A stretch of DNA of 64,000 nucleotides from Cervus elaphus (GCF_910594005.1 NC_057819.1:128995669-129059668), one strand, 5' to 3'; counted from the first letter of the stretch, positions 53,771 through 64,000 are shown. Notes: generated by a model from the sequence alone, not told the origin. Made by a program: numbers and translations.

Positions 53771-54889
53771 TGCAGGGCTTGTCTCTACAGCATCCCGCAC
53801 ATGATAACCATGTACGAGATGCTCCATCAAGTGGAGTGGAGTGGCTGTCTCCCACCCCTCCTCACCAGGCTTGGTCCTTCCCAGTCAGGAGCCATGGCTG
53901 GCGTGCGTGGTCCTTCAGAAGCCAGAGCATCGTGGAAGTTCAATTCTCCCCATGAAACTGCATGGTGAGTGTAATTCACAAGAACTCGCTGAGTCTCAGC
54001 TGCTTGTCCTGCTGATATTGATCACCCTCACCTGCCTGCTGGAACCTCCCTGCACCTTCAGGTCCAGCTGAGACTTCCCGGAAGCCCCTGGGCATCGCTG
54101 CAGCTCACCTCCACCTTACCCACACCTGAACTTGGAGACCACATTCTCAGGCATTTATCTCAGACCTTTTGTTTAGCACTGAGCCCACAGTTGCCAAAAC
54201 AGACCCTTCCCTGGAAGATTTCTAAGTTCTTGATGCCTTTACAACTTTCTCTCTAAGCATTTGGGATTCATGGCAGGTAGAGGATATTCGGGGATTTTCC
54301 AAATGGTGCCTACAGCCTGGGATGGAGGTAAAACAGACAAACAACAACAACAAAAATCTTCTCCTAAGAAAATGAGAGACCCTGATGACACTCAGGTCTC
54401 ACGCATATTTATTTGACTGCAACATATGAGCTTCCACACACTTAAAATTTTAATAATAAATACACCCGTTTGCTATCAGAACTTTTTTTTTGCTGGTTGT
54501 ATGAAGTGGAAAAAATGTTAAATGATTTTACATATGTGGCTGCCTTTCTAAATGATATCCAGCTCTAAGGGGGCTCACGGTAAACACCGCTATGTGACGT
54601 TGTGGCTCCTTGAGAGGCCCATGGGGTCACAGCTCTCTCAGCCCCTATTCTCCATCCCTTTTAGGTTTTTTTGTTTGTTTGTTTTGTAACCAAAATTCCC
54701 TAGAACTTTTGGGGAGGGAGATGAGACAGGGTAACAAAGCAGCCTATTCATTTGGGTAAAAAAATGTGTGTGTATAAGAATGCCCAGGGTGCCCATGCGA
54801 GCTAAGTCGCTTCAGCCATGTCCAGCTCCTGGGAGGCTGCTTTCCAGTGATCTGTTTGCTGTACGTGATGCTCTGATAAGGCTCTTTGC
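53771..54889. other. Unique sequence, no gene seen
   Basis: A (TTTG)n run lies near 54666-54683. No supported exon or repeat otherwise. Confidence 0.4.
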
Positions 54890-55160
54890 ACACTCATTAG
54901 GAAAGTTTCCAGAAGTGGACTGCTGGTTCAGAGCACATGCACACGCCAGTTTTTAAAAATATATATTTATAATTGGCTGTGTTGGGTGCTAGTTGTAGCA
55001 GGCAGACTTAGTTGCCCCAAGGCATGTGGGCTCTTAGTGCCCCACCCAGGGTTTGAACCTGCATCACCTGCTTCAGAAGGTGGATTCTTAACCACTGAAC
55101 CGCCCAGGAAACCCCCACGTGTCAGTTTTGCAAACCTGCTTTCAAATAGCCCTCCAACCC
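54890..55160 (-). mobile_element. L1M 3' fragment split by a CHR SINE
   Basis: AGAAGTGGACTGCTGGTTCA and, after the SINE, AAACCTGCTTTCAAATAGCC with CCTCCAACCC, are antisense L1M 3' UTR. Confidence 0.6.
54955..55114 (-). repeat. CHR-type SINE
   Basis: TTATAATTGGCTGTGTTGGG, ACCCAGGGTTTGAACCTGCA and CCACTGAACCGCCCAGGAAA. Confidence 0.85.
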
Positions 55161-55164
55161 ATCT

Positions 55165-55907
55165 CTGCCAACTTCCAGCAGCAGAGTATGAGGCTCCAGT
55201 TTCTAAAAGGATGAGCTGCACTGTTCCGAGTCCAGAGGGGATGGCGGTGTCCCCGGGCTCTGCTCCTTCTGGTCCCCGCCCTTCTGTGCACGCAGTGAGC
55301 TCCTAATAAATACTTGCCGCTTCCTGAACGAGGGCTCCATCTCCCCAGCCCCAGCCCACCCCCTGGCAGTCCCGGTGCCAGCCTGTCCGCCTCCTCCAGC
55401 ACAGGCAGGTAATAGATGGCTGGGAGCCCGCCTTAGCCTCGATCCCCAAGTGATGATGAGGGGCAGGACAAATGCCAGGTGAGAGGCAATATTTCCTGAA
55501 AGCAGGAGCGCCAAGTCGGCCACTCGGCACGGTGTCCCGGCAGACCACGGAGGAAGCAGGCTGGGTGAGAGCAAAGTGGAGCAGGTTCATGGTCAGGGCT
55601 GGGTCTGTGGCCCGAGAGGAGGCGGCGGCAACCAGACCAAGAAACCAGGGGCACTTGGGGCAAATGTGCTTCCCTCTCTCTGAGGGAAAAAAAAAATGTT
55701 TTTTTAAAAGGAAGTTTCTGTGCAGTCTGGTTTAATGCAGTCACCAGGCAGGGGTCGGGGGATGCAGGAGATATACAGGGGGAAGCCAGACAGCGACTGT
55801 TTGATGAACACCTGGGAAAAATCCAACATGGAATGCTCAGACCTTCAGGGTTGGTCCAGGCATCTTAACTCCTCCCTAGTCCCCCAGTTCTGTCATCCCC
55901 AGGCTCA
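55165..55907. other. Unique GC-rich sequence, no supported gene
   Basis: Overlapping minus frames at 55203-55574, 55303-55590 and 55433-55744 in different phases argue against coding. No repeat recognised. Confidence 0.4.
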
Positions 55908-56400
55908 CCTTAGGGGCTTCTCTGGCGGCTCAGCAGTAAAGAACCCGTCTGCAATGCAGGAGTCGCAGGAGACATGGGTTGGATCCCCGGGCCGGTAAGA
56001 TCCCCTGGAGGAGGGCATGGCAACCCACTCCAGTCCTCTTGCCTGCTGCTGCTGCTGCTAAGTCGCTTCAGTCATGTCCGACTCTGTGCGACCTCATAGA
56101 TGGCAGCCCACCAGGCTCCCCCGTGCCTGGGATTCTCCAGGCAAGTACACTGGAGTGGGTTGCCATTTCCTTCTCCAGTGCGTGAAAGTGAAAAGTGAAA
56201 GTGAAGTCGCTCAGTGGTGTCCGACTCTTAGTGACCCCATGGGCTGCAGCCTACCAGGCTCCTCCATCCATGGGATTTTCCAGGCAAGAGTACTGGAGTG
56301 GGGTGCCAACGCCTTCTCCGCTTCTTGCCTAGGAAACCCCATAGACGAAGGAGCCTGGCAGGCTACAGTCCACGGGGCTGCAAAAGAGTAGGACAGGACT
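55908..56400 (+). repeat. Bov-tA SINE split by a Bov-A2
   Basis: Head GGGGCTTCTCTGGCGGCTCA to CTCTTGCCT at 56044. It continues after the insert with AGGAAACCCCATAGACGAAG to AGTAGGACAGGACTTAGC. The head region carries a small internal duplication (GCAGGAGTCGCAGGAGAC). Confidence 0.9.
56045..56322 (-). repeat. Bov-A2 SINE inside a Bov-tA
   Basis: The reversed (AGC)n tail reads GCTGCTGCTGCTAAGTCGC. Two antisense Bov-A units follow, linked by GAAAGTGAAAAGTGAAAGTG. An 8-bp duplication TCTTGCCT lies at 56037-56044 and 56323-56330. Confidence 0.93.
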
Positions 56401-56404
56401 TAGC

Positions 56405-57704
56405 TACTGAACAACAGCAATTGGATGGCCAAGCCTGCAGCCCTGGACCACTTTACCAGATGGCCAGAGGAACAAAAGAATGTCTTGTTCCCAAGTGCAT
56501 TTGCTTAGGAAACCCTAGCCATGGTAGAGGTTTCTTGCAGCAACTTTATCTCAAGAAGTACGCTGTGGGTTGCAATGATCTAGGATGCCCAGTCGCAGAC
56601 CAGCATCTCCCATGAAACCATAGGCGAGGTGGGAGTTTGTGGTCTAAGATCTTTCTTCCACGTTGCCTCCATTCCCAGCATCCAGGCCCTCAGGCTGCAA
56701 CCAGTCTGCTTTCGGGGGTCCCTCTCATCCACCTTCCTTCCAGCAAGACTCCTTCCCAGAGCCCAGCCCCCACCCCGGCCCCGTCTCTCCCATCCCTAAG
56801 CTGCTTAAGGAGCCAGAACTTTCTTTACTTTATGATGCAGAGCAAGTCAATGTTTCTTTGTCTCAATCTTCTTCCACGTAGAGGTACCCAGGGGCCAAAA
56901 GGCCCATTAAGGTGCTTTCCCAAACAAAGGAGCAGGTAAATCTTCCATCACCTGGTAGTAAAATGCTCGTAGTGCAGACGGCTTTTAAAATAACTGCTTC
57001 TGGTCTCCCTGCTCGCTGCACCTGCAAAGCTCTTACTAGCTGCTCGGCATGGGGCGGCTCCCCCGACACCCAGGACCTCTTGGTAGGATATGCAGGTGGG
57101 GACATCGCAGACAGGATGTTTACTGTGCAGCCTGGGAGATGGAGGCTTGGGGTACCAGCAGGTGAGCATGTCCAGCCATGGAAGACCCAGGGGGAAGCCC
57201 GAGAAAGCACAGATACGGGGACCCCCAAGGGTGCTTGTCTGGCAGACATGAGCCTCTGAGAGGCGGGCAGGAGGAGTTGGGGTCGATACCTTGAGTCTGG
57301 TTCCTCTTTCCTTTTTCTTGGGGGAATTCCCCAGCTGGAGCGACGACTCATAGCCTTGCCAGGAAGCAGATTCCTCCGAAGCCAAAGGCAGGCCTTGCGC
57401 AAAGGGATCAGGAGGAGGGACGGGAGGTGAGAGGAGGAGGCCTGGGTGAGTGAGGGCAAGTCACCTCCCTCTGCTGTCCTCCCAGCCGGCCAGGAATTCC
57501 CAGGCTGGGGACCCCAATGCCTGGGAAGGTGGGGGAGTAAGCAGAGCTGGGAGCCACCCTGGAGAGAAGCCCACAGCCCCTCCTATCCTCTTTAGGACCC
57601 AGGCCCACATGGGGACCCCAGAGCATCTTCACCTAACTGCCGCGGCTGGGAGGGGCCCGTAGGAAGGGGTGGCTGGGGGACACGGGAGGTGTGGAGCATC
57701 TGCC
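56405..57704. other. Unique sequence, no supported gene
   Basis: The minus frame 56863-57459 (198 codons) overlaps minus 56948-57385 and plus 56912-57259 in other phases, and none shows a domain. Likely non-coding. Confidence 0.4.
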
Positions 57705-58130
57705 TGCCGTGTTAATGAGGAAGTAATTCAGTTAGCCCGGATTTCCCCGTCAGCAGCTTTTATTAGAAGCAGGAACAGCAGTGCTATTAGGGGCCGGGAG
57801 AGGCGTTCAGACGCGGTGGGCATGGGAGGGGGAGGCCGCGGGAGCCAGGCAAGTTGTTAAGCAGATTAGGAGGGGGGAGCAGGAGAAAAATAAAGAAGAG
57901 AGAAAGGGAAATGGGGCCGCAGAGAAGGAAATCCAGCACAAAGCGGTCCAGATGAGGCAGAGGCAGGGGGCCGCCTTTCGGGCTAGGCGCCTCTATTGTG
58001 TTCTTTGAGCTGTAATCAGGAGCTAATACAATCCTGCCTCATTGGAAAGGCCAGAGCGCCTGAGAGGCAGAGCGGAGCAGCACAATAGTCACACTGAGAT
58101 AAACAATAACACAAGCAGCCTGAGGTTTGC
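57705..58130. promoter_or_regulatory. Unique block with SOX/FOX/homeodomain-like motifs, candidate enhancer
   Basis: GAAGTAATTCAGTTAGCCCG, GCTTTTATTAGAAGCAGG, CTATTGTG at 57993-58000, AGCTGTAATCAGGAGCTAAT and ATAAACAATAA at 58099-58109 lie in about 400 bp free of repeats. The density and mix resemble deeply conserved developmental enhancers. Confidence 0.42.
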
Positions 58131-58224
58131 AGGTGCCCAGACAAGGGGTCACGGGTGATGTGCGGGGGTGGCTGCGCTGGGCCAGGGTGCAGGGCGGGGG
58201 TTTGCTGCAAAACGCCAGAATAAA

Positions 58225-58350
58225 CAGAACAAGAACGTTTACTGTGTGGTTTAAAGTCCTTTCGTCTGTGTCAACTCTCAGTGATCCTATTTCGGTATCA
58301 TTATCCCCATTTTAAAGAGGAGGAAACTGAGTCTCGGGAATGTAGGGGTT
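58225..58350 (-). repeat. MIR SINE
   Basis: TCTCAGTGATCCTATTTCGG and TTATCCCCATTTTAAAGAGG, then AGGAAACTGAGTCTCGG. Confidence 0.7.
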
Positions 58351-58365
58351 AGTAAACGATGCCAG

Positions 58366-58567
58366 GGGGCTTCCCAGGTGGCTGAGTGGCAAAGAACCCG
58401 CCTGCCAATGCAAGGGATGTGGGTTCGATCTCTGGGTTGGGAAAGATTCCCTGGAGACCGAAATGACAACCCACTCTAGTGTTCTTGCCTGGGAAATCCC
58501 ATGGACAGAGGAACCTTGTGGGCTGTAGTCCATGGGGTGGCAAAAGATTTGAACATGACTGAGTGTG

Positions 58568-58568
<1 letters not shown>
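58366..58568 (+). repeat. Bov-tA SINE with CA-repeat tail
   Basis: GGGGCTTCCCAGGTGGCTGA to AACATGACTGAGTGTGCACA, followed directly by a (CA)n/(GCACACA) tract at 58569-58612 grown from the SINE tail. Confidence 0.92.
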
Positions 58569-58598
<30 letters not shown>

Positions 58599-58612
58599 GC
58601 ACATGCACGCAC

Positions 58613-58803
58613 ACCAAAATGATGCCTTACGGGCTGAATCTGGCCCACGTCTTATTTGTGTGAATAAAGTTTTATTGGCACACAGCCACGCCCATTCTTT
58701 TCTGTGCTGTCTATGGCTGCTCTTTCGAGCTTTGAGGGTGGAGTTGACTTGCAGCGCCAGACCATACAGCCCTTTACAGAAAAATGCTTGCTGACTCCTG
58801 GGT
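58613..58803. mobile_element. hAT-Charlie-type DNA transposon remnant
   Basis: TAAAGTTTTATTGGCACACA, GCCACGCCCATTCTTTTCTG, CTATGGCTGCTCTTTCGAGC and CCTTTACAGAAAAATGCTTG match a common hAT element whose ends read like CAGGGGTCGGCAAAC. Exact family not stated. Confidence 0.75.
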
Positions 58804-58809
58804 TAAAAG

Positions 58810-59799
58810 GCCTGTTGAAAGTTATAGAGCTAGAAGGAGGCAGAGCTGACATTTCAACTCTGCTTTGCTCGTTTAAGGCCCCAAAGGGGAGGGGCTGGGT
58901 GGCCGGGGGAGCCTCTGTGGTGGGGGAGGGGAGAGAGAGCGGAACCAGCTCTGTTCTGGTGCAGTCCTGGACGGGGAGGGGCCAGGGACAGAGGACCCAG
59001 ACCATCGGAGGTCTCCAGGGAAGTGAGGTTCTTCATAACCAGCTGCAGAAACCCAGACCAAGATCTCATCTTCTGCCACACCCACCCCTGGGGCCTGGAG
59101 TGGGACCAGCCTGGCCGAGACGGCACTGACCCTGCCCTGTGGGTTCCCCTTCACCCCTGCCTACCTCACTTTAAGAATTTTAGGCCAGCACGTGGTCTCT
59201 GAATTGGCGTTTGCCTTTCGTTTTTCTGCCCAGGTCAGCCTGGCTGCATAATTAATGCTCCGTTGAAGCTGGAGGGGGCTGTGTGTGACCAAGGACGGGC
59301 AACGGGGAGCCCTTTTCCAGGTTTGAGCAATGGGCAGGACGCTCGGTCCACGTGACTGCTCCTGCTGAAGGTGATCACATCAGAGGAGCTTGGCTCCCAG
59401 GAGATGCCCTGAGTCCATCTGGAGAGACTGTGGGCTGAGGCACCTCCCAGGTGGAGAACACCTGTCCTCCTGAACACACAGCCTGGCCAAAGGTAAGGGG
59501 GCGTGGGAACTCGGCTCTGAAAACATCCCAGCATCCTGAGTTAGCGTTCGGTTCATTCTGGACGCTGCTGGTGATAATGGTGTACATCCCAAACCATTGC
59601 AGCCGTGACTCTAGCTGCCGCTTCATTCATTCAGGAGGTATTGAATGAGCACTGGCCACATGCCTGGCACTGCTCTGGGCTCAGAGGAAACAGTGGTGAG
59701 CAAACAAATCCCTGACTCTGAAACTCACCTTTCAGAGAAGGACTGAAACTCCAGCCCAGTCTAGTTGATTAATGCATGATCTAATTTCAGGATGTAGAA
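58810..59799. other. Unique sequence, no supported gene
   Basis: Plus frame 58704-59129 (141 codons) starts inside the DNA transposon, so it is not a gene. A weak old repeat lies at about 59625-59740 (CACATGCCTGGCACTGCTCT). Confidence 0.4.
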
Positions 59800-60008
59800 G
59801 CGCTATGTGGCTCAAATGGTGAAGGATCTGCCTGCAATGCAGGAGGCCTGGGTTTGATGCCTGGGTCGGAAAGATCCCCTGGGAAGAGGGCATGGTAACC
59901 CACTCCTGTATTCTTGCTTAGGAAATCCCATGGACATTGGAGCCTGACAAGTTACAGTCCATGAGGTCACAGAGAGTCAGACACAACTGAATGACTAACA
60001 CACACACA
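59800..60008 (+). repeat. Bov-tA SINE
   Basis: GCTATGTGGCTCAAATGGTG to CAGACACAACTGAATGACTA with a short CA tail. Confidence 0.9.
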
Positions 60009-60534
60009 GGTGATATCTTTGACAGTTTTCAGTAAATCTAAATTGATGCTGAACTAAACAAATTATTTTTAAAAAAGGAATGGAGGGGAAAGATGCACAG
60101 AAGGAAGGGTCTTTCTCTTTGCAAGACCTTATCCTGTGTGTGTGATAGATGCAGGTCATCTTGACACCGTGAAGGGTGACATCAGTTACCTGCTAAAGGC
60201 AGCAGGATGGTGAGCAAAGAGGGAAACTGAGTGTCCGACAATATTGTCAAGCTTTGGAACTATCCAATTTTGCAACCCCACCTGCCCCCACTTGCTTCTT
60301 TTTATGTGAGATAGTAAACCCTTTTTGTTAAAGTACTTTTAGGTTGAGTCCTTCATATTGTCTATTTTTTCCTGTTACTTGCAGCCGAAAGCATCCTACC
60401 TGGTCCATCTCAAGGCTCAGACTTGTCCTCCTGACCCAGGTGGAACTGGACCAAGCGGTCACCTGCTGTTTGCCTGTACTGCTCTCCCTTGATCACAGAT
60501 TGTGTTGCCCCAGGGCCAAGGCCCCCTGGTGCCA
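60009..60534. other. Unique sequence with an LTR-like end
   Basis: TCCTGTTACTTGCAGCCGAA at 60371-60390 resembles the 3' end of an old LTR, but the rest is not recognised. Confidence 0.35.
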
Positions 60535-60960
60535 CTCAGCTTAATTAATCTTGTGTGGATCCAGGTGCCAGAGTGATCCCGGCAGGGCTGGGAGATGACT
60601 GTGCCGGAGCAAAAGAAAAGGGAGCCGCTAGACTGTGACAGCTGATATTAAAATGACTACGACTCACATCATATCCAAAGTCAGTGCATTATATTCCTAA
60701 TAAATAATGGGTTACTGCAGGTTAAGTGTCTGTTGCCACATTCCAATTGTTGATATTTAATTAGCTCTGAAATTAAAGCGTTCTTTTATTGCCACACTGC
60801 CAGGACGACTTTCTCCCTAATTGATTGAGATTAAAGAATCTCCCAAAGATCCTGGCGTCCCTTTGTCAGCCCAGAGTGTGAGAAGATTTTAATGAAAACG
60901 TTTGACATTTCAAAGTGTGGCGTAAAGATCTTTAAATTAAGCAAAAGATGGTGTTTTTGT
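60535..60960. promoter_or_regulatory. Homeodomain-rich block, strongest enhancer candidate
   Basis: TTAATTAATC at 60541-60550, CAATTG at 60744-60749, TAATTA at 60758-60763 and TAATTGATTGA (PBX/HOX-like) at 60818-60828 lie in about 420 bp with no repeat. The block also has TTTCAAAGTG and TCTTTAAATTAAGC. It is AT-rich yet non-repetitive, a signature of conserved developmental enhancers. Confidence 0.45.
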
Positions 60961-61212
60961 TCTACGTCAAAATCGGGGTGCTGATGGACAAGGGAACACT
61001 TTTTAACAGGGATGAGGTTATATTGGTGGGATGTTGGCTAAGGGATGAAGCAATTTGTCTATGACAGGGCCGTGGAAGGAGCTGGCCCTCTTTTATTGGG
61101 GAGATGGTTGGCTTAGAGCTGTTTTCCAAGTTTGGGACACATGGAAGAGAGGCAGGCAAGAGTGGGCTTTCTCAAGACCCCTCGTTTTGCCTAGAGGGTG
61201 GGGAGATAATAA
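60961..61212. other. Unique sequence
   Basis: No repeat or exon recognised. Confidence 0.4.
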
Positions 61213-61440
61213 TTGAAAGAGAACTGGCTTTGGGGCCCATTGTGGGTTTGTACCCAGTTCTGTTATTTATAAGTTGGGTGCCCTTTGGTGAGTTACCTGG
61301 CCCTCTGAATTTCAGCTTCCTATTTCTCGATTAAGGTTAATGGCACCTACTTCTCAAGGGCATCATGAGAATAAATTGAATCATATTGGCAAAAGAACTG
61401 AGTCTGGGCCATAGTAGCTGTTTAATAGTGATAGCTATAG
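61213..61440 (+). repeat. MIR SINE
   Basis: GAACTGGCTTTGGGGCCCAT, TACCCAGTTCTGTTATTTAT, GGTTAATGGCACCTACTTCT and CATAGTAGCTGTTTAATAG are in sense order. Confidence 0.82.
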
Positions 61441-61444
61441 CTAG

Positions 61445-62203
61445 CTCCTTTCATAAAATTCCAAACTTATATTTGAAGAGGGCTTAACTGGTCATCTATG
61501 AGTAGGGTGGAGTGAGGCTATCACTGGCCTTTGAGTTAGGCTGACTACACCACCCAACTCCACACTGCTCCACCTTGGTGACATCTTGGGTGTATAAGGT
61601 ACCCACAGCCTGGCTTGGCAGATGGTCTGACCAACTCCTTTGCCTAAGCGCCTGTTGCTTCTCTCTGTCTAAGCTCTCTGAGCCAGATATTCCTGGCTCG
61701 CCTCATTTCAAGGTCTTTCACAAACTGAAAGCTAGGTGTTGGCCAGGCTGAGGTCTCATCTGAAGGTTTAACTGGAGGAGGATCTGACTTCAAGCTCATG
61801 TGACCCCTGATTGGGAACTCAGCCTGACCTCAGCCTCAGCAGTGGTGTGGTATAAAGAGGGAGCTGACTTGGGGGTAACTAAGTCCACAGCAGGACTTTG
61901 AGTACATTGCCTCAATCTCTGACCTCAACCCATCTCCTAATTTTAGCTTTTCCTTCAGAACGTTTAATTGTGTAAGAATCTGAGTGACCTGTCCTTAGGA
62001 CAAGGATTATTTAAGACTGGGTGAGTGATGAAAGCTGATTTAATTCATTTGGAGAAAATTTTAAAGACTTCATTGCACTCCCAACTATGGCTGGAACCAC
62101 CTCTGCAAATGGCTGGTAGTCCGTTCCACCCATAGACGTTTCAGGAAGTTCACAGGTCTCTTCCTTAAAAGAATCAAGTCTGTCTCCTTATTGTTTTCAC
62201 CAC
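61445..62203. other. Unique sequence, no gene seen
   Basis: No repeat consensus and no exon-like frame recognised. Confidence 0.4.
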
Positions 62204-62213
62204 TGAGTCTCTC

Positions 62214-62292
62214 GGGCTTCCCTGATGGCTCAGCTGGTAAAGAACTCGCCTGCAATGCGGGAGACTTGGTTTCACTCACTCACATGAGTAAG
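62214..62292 (+). repeat. Bov-tA head-only insertion with target duplication
   Basis: GGGCTTCCCTGATGGCTCAG to TGCAATGCGGGAGACTTGG is the tRNA-like head. The element then ends in CACTCACTCACATGAGTAAG with no Bov-A body. A perfect 10-bp duplication TGAGTCTCTC lies at 62204-62213 and 62293-62302. Confidence 0.85.
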
Positions 62293-62302
62293 TGAGTCTC
62301 TC

Positions 62303-62379
62303 TGAGCTGCTTTAATTACCTTGTGATAATAAGACTATTAATAATAGACACTCCTAAGTGACCATTTGTCCAGTCTTCT
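62303..62379. other. Unique sequence
   Basis: Short unassigned gap before an LTR-like stretch. Confidence 0.4.
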
Positions 62380-62660
62380 GCTTCTGCCCTGCTCTCCCCA
62401 CAAGGCTCAGTTACACTAACCAATTCCCGTGGTTGATGGATCCAGGTGACCTCTTCTGACCAACAAGTTGGGTCACTTCTGGGCTGAGTATTTAATGGCT
62501 AATGTGAGACCCACTCTGGCTCTCTTTTCCCTCTGTCATGGTGGCCGGCAAAGTTCTCAGTGGTGGCTCCTCCACCAGCCTGGATTCCAGCACGGGGCCG
62601 ATGACCATGCAGGGGCAGAGACCCAGAGGATACAGGATAGGAATTAGACTGTGAATGTCG
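62380..62660 (+). mobile_element. Possible old ERV-L-type LTR piece
   Basis: GGTCACTTCTGGGCTGAGTA, CTCTTTTCCCTCTGTCATGG and TAGGAATTAGACTGTGAATG resemble an old LTR 3' half, but the match is weak. Confidence 0.3.
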
Positions 62661-62719
62661 GTGCAGCTGAGCATTTGGAGTTGCTTGCCACTTCAGCTTT
62701 ACCTCTCCTATCCTGACTA

Positions 62720-63178
62720 AAGGTCCATCTAGTCAAGGCTATGGTTTTTCCAGTAGTCATGTATGGATGTGAGTTAGACTACAAAGAAAACTGAGCACTG
62801 AAGAATTGATGCTTTTGAACTGTGGTGTTGGAGAAGACTTTTGAGAGTTCCTTGGACTCCAAGGAGATCCAACCAGTCCATCCTAAGGGAAATCAGTCCT
62901 GAATATTCATTGGAAGAACTGATGTTGAAGCTGAAACTCCAATACTTTGGCCACCTGATGTGAAGAACTGACTCATTGGAAAAGACCCTGATGCTGGGAA
63001 AGATTGAAGGCAGGAGGAGAAGGGGATGACAGAGGATGAGGTGGTTGGATGGCATCCCCGACTCAATGGACACGAGTTTGAGTAAACCCCGGGAGTTGGT
63101 GATGGACAGGGAGGCCTAGCGTGCTGCGGTTCATGGGGTCACAAGGAGTCGGACACGACTGAGCGACTGAGCTGAACT
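62720..63178 (+). mobile_element. BovB LINE 3' fragment
   Basis: AAAGGTCCATCTAGTCAAGG, GAAGAATTGATGCTTTTGAA, CCAATACTTTGGCCACCTGA and CGACTGAGCGACTGAGCTGA, in sense order. Confidence 0.92.
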
Positions 63179-63559
63179 GGACAGCGGCTCCTCAGTGCAA
63201 CCCTGGCCGCTGCGGGAAGGGCATGCTGGGTAGACACGGGGGAGTCTGGGATGTTTTCTTGCAATACTACAGATGTTCGCTCCTTTGGCAGTTATTCAGC
63301 CACACACACACAGTATGAGGCTGTGGGAAGCCAGAAGGAACAAGCTGCAAACCTGTGTAATCTTATTTCCCACTGCACGTGGCATGAAACCTACCAAAAT
63401 CCTCACAACAAAGAGCACAGCCTCCTGGAGGCCGCACACAGGCTCAGATCTGATCCGGGCCGGCCAGGGTGTCGGGCCCCCGCCCCTGCCGCAGGTCGGC
63501 TCTCCTTCAGCCCGCCCCGATTGCAAGGAGGCAAATGCTGTCCCCAAGTGTGGCAGGCT
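63179..63559. other. Unique sequence, no supported gene
   Basis: Overlapping frames at 63251-63694, 63273-63638 and minus 63296-63547 conflict and show no domain. Confidence 0.4.
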
Positions 63560-63910
63560 CTCCTCTGCTCTCTGGGATCAGCATATTCATCAGGTGGAAA
63601 ACAATTCCTGGCTCTGGAGCAAGGGGGCTGCTGGGTAGGCGGATGTACCCTGCTTCCGTTTCATCTTCCTCTTAAAATGCGGTCGTTTGGTTGAGGTGGG
63701 ATTTTGGGCCAAATAGCACACGAAATGTATTATTCTCTGGGTTTCTGACTGTCTGCTAAAATAAATCACTTGGCTTGTGAAATTCAAACACATTGATGAA
63801 AAATAGCAGATGCCCGTTAAGTCTGACAATTAGCTTTGGGACTAGAAAGCTAATCAGAAGCAGAGCCCTGACAGCGGTGATTTGATCCTGTCTTCCTGAG
63901 GATTCCTGCT
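63560..63910. promoter_or_regulatory. Unique AT-rich block, candidate enhancer
   Basis: GCATATTCATCAGGTGGAAA, AAATAAATCACTTGGCTTGT, GTCTGACAATTAGCTTTGGG and AAAGCTAATCAGAAGC contain homeodomain-type TAAT cores and an OTX-like CTAATC without repeat similarity. Confidence 0.38.
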
Positions 63911-63936
63911 GACGTTCATCAGCTACAGCACACACG

Positions 63937-63966
63937 GCCACACACACACACACACGCACACGCACC
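63937..63966. repeat. (CA)n microsatellite
   Basis: A short CA/GCACACA run near the window end. Confidence 0.9.
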
Positions 63967-64000
63967 GAGTCTCCTGTGGCAACAGGCATTCTCAGTCTCG

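Noticed and set aside
56863..57459. 198-codon minus-strand frame
   Set aside because: Overlaps other frames in different phases with no domain or codon pattern.
1..64000. tRNA genes at the many tRNA-Glu-like segments
   Set aside because: All are heads of Bov-tA or CHR SINEs, not complete tRNA genes.
1..64000. CRISPR array, operon or prokaryotic system
   Set aside because: The repeats are mammalian interspersed elements and microsatellites; there are no regular spacers, ribosome-binding sites or gene clusters.

Overview
The window looks like intergenic or intronic DNA from a ruminant, most likely a bovid. The diagnosis rests on its repeats: Bov-tA, Bov-A and Bov-A2 SINEs, BovB LINE copies on both strands, the older CHR-type tRNA-Glu SINEs of even-toed ungulates, artiodactyl L1 3' ends and one LTR that looks like a ruminant class II ERV. 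MIR, L2, MLT1/MaLR LTRs, MER5A-type hAT elements and L1M remnants form the older mammalian layer. I found no convincing protein-coding gene, rRNA, tRNA or snRNA gene, and no CRISPR array. Most longer open frames are SINE or LINE sequence, CA/GT microsatellites, or GC-rich frames without codon structure. Repeat family names come from recognising consensus-like sequence by eye, so the class is more certain than the subfamily, and boundaries without a stated target-site duplication (TSD) are approximate.

Layout. 1-4.3 kb: SINEs, a MIR split by a SINE, and a BovB copy that itself carries an L1 insertion; both insertions have clear TSDs. 4.5-13.6 kb: one old L1M element on the + strand, broken up by more than a dozen later insertions, including a mariner-like 75-bp hairpin that resembles ruminant microRNA precursors. 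13.6-18.4 kb: mostly unique sequence with a small zinc-knuckle-like frame and a CTCF-like motif. 18.4-19.8 kb: a GT-rich microsatellite next to a CpG island, the best promoter candidate here. 20-30 kb: old repeats plus unique sequence, with a short signal-peptide-like frame at 27.8 kb. 30-45 kb: unique blocks that look constrained, between BovB, L1 and LTR insertions and a 630-bp CA-rich array. 45-51 kb: mostly L1. 51-64 kb: mostly unique DNA with several AT-rich blocks dense in homeodomain, POU and SOX/FOX-like motifs.

Nothing here behaves as a multi-gene system. The best reading is a gene-poor flank or large intron, possibly regulatory, in which scattered candidate enhancers and one CpG island survive among about 60 interspersed repeats. 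The points most worth checking are the hairpin, the CpG island, the homeodomain-rich blocks at 57.7-58.1 and 60.5-61.0 kb, two SINE insertions that keep only the tRNA head, and an inverted SINE palindrome flanked by a single TSD.
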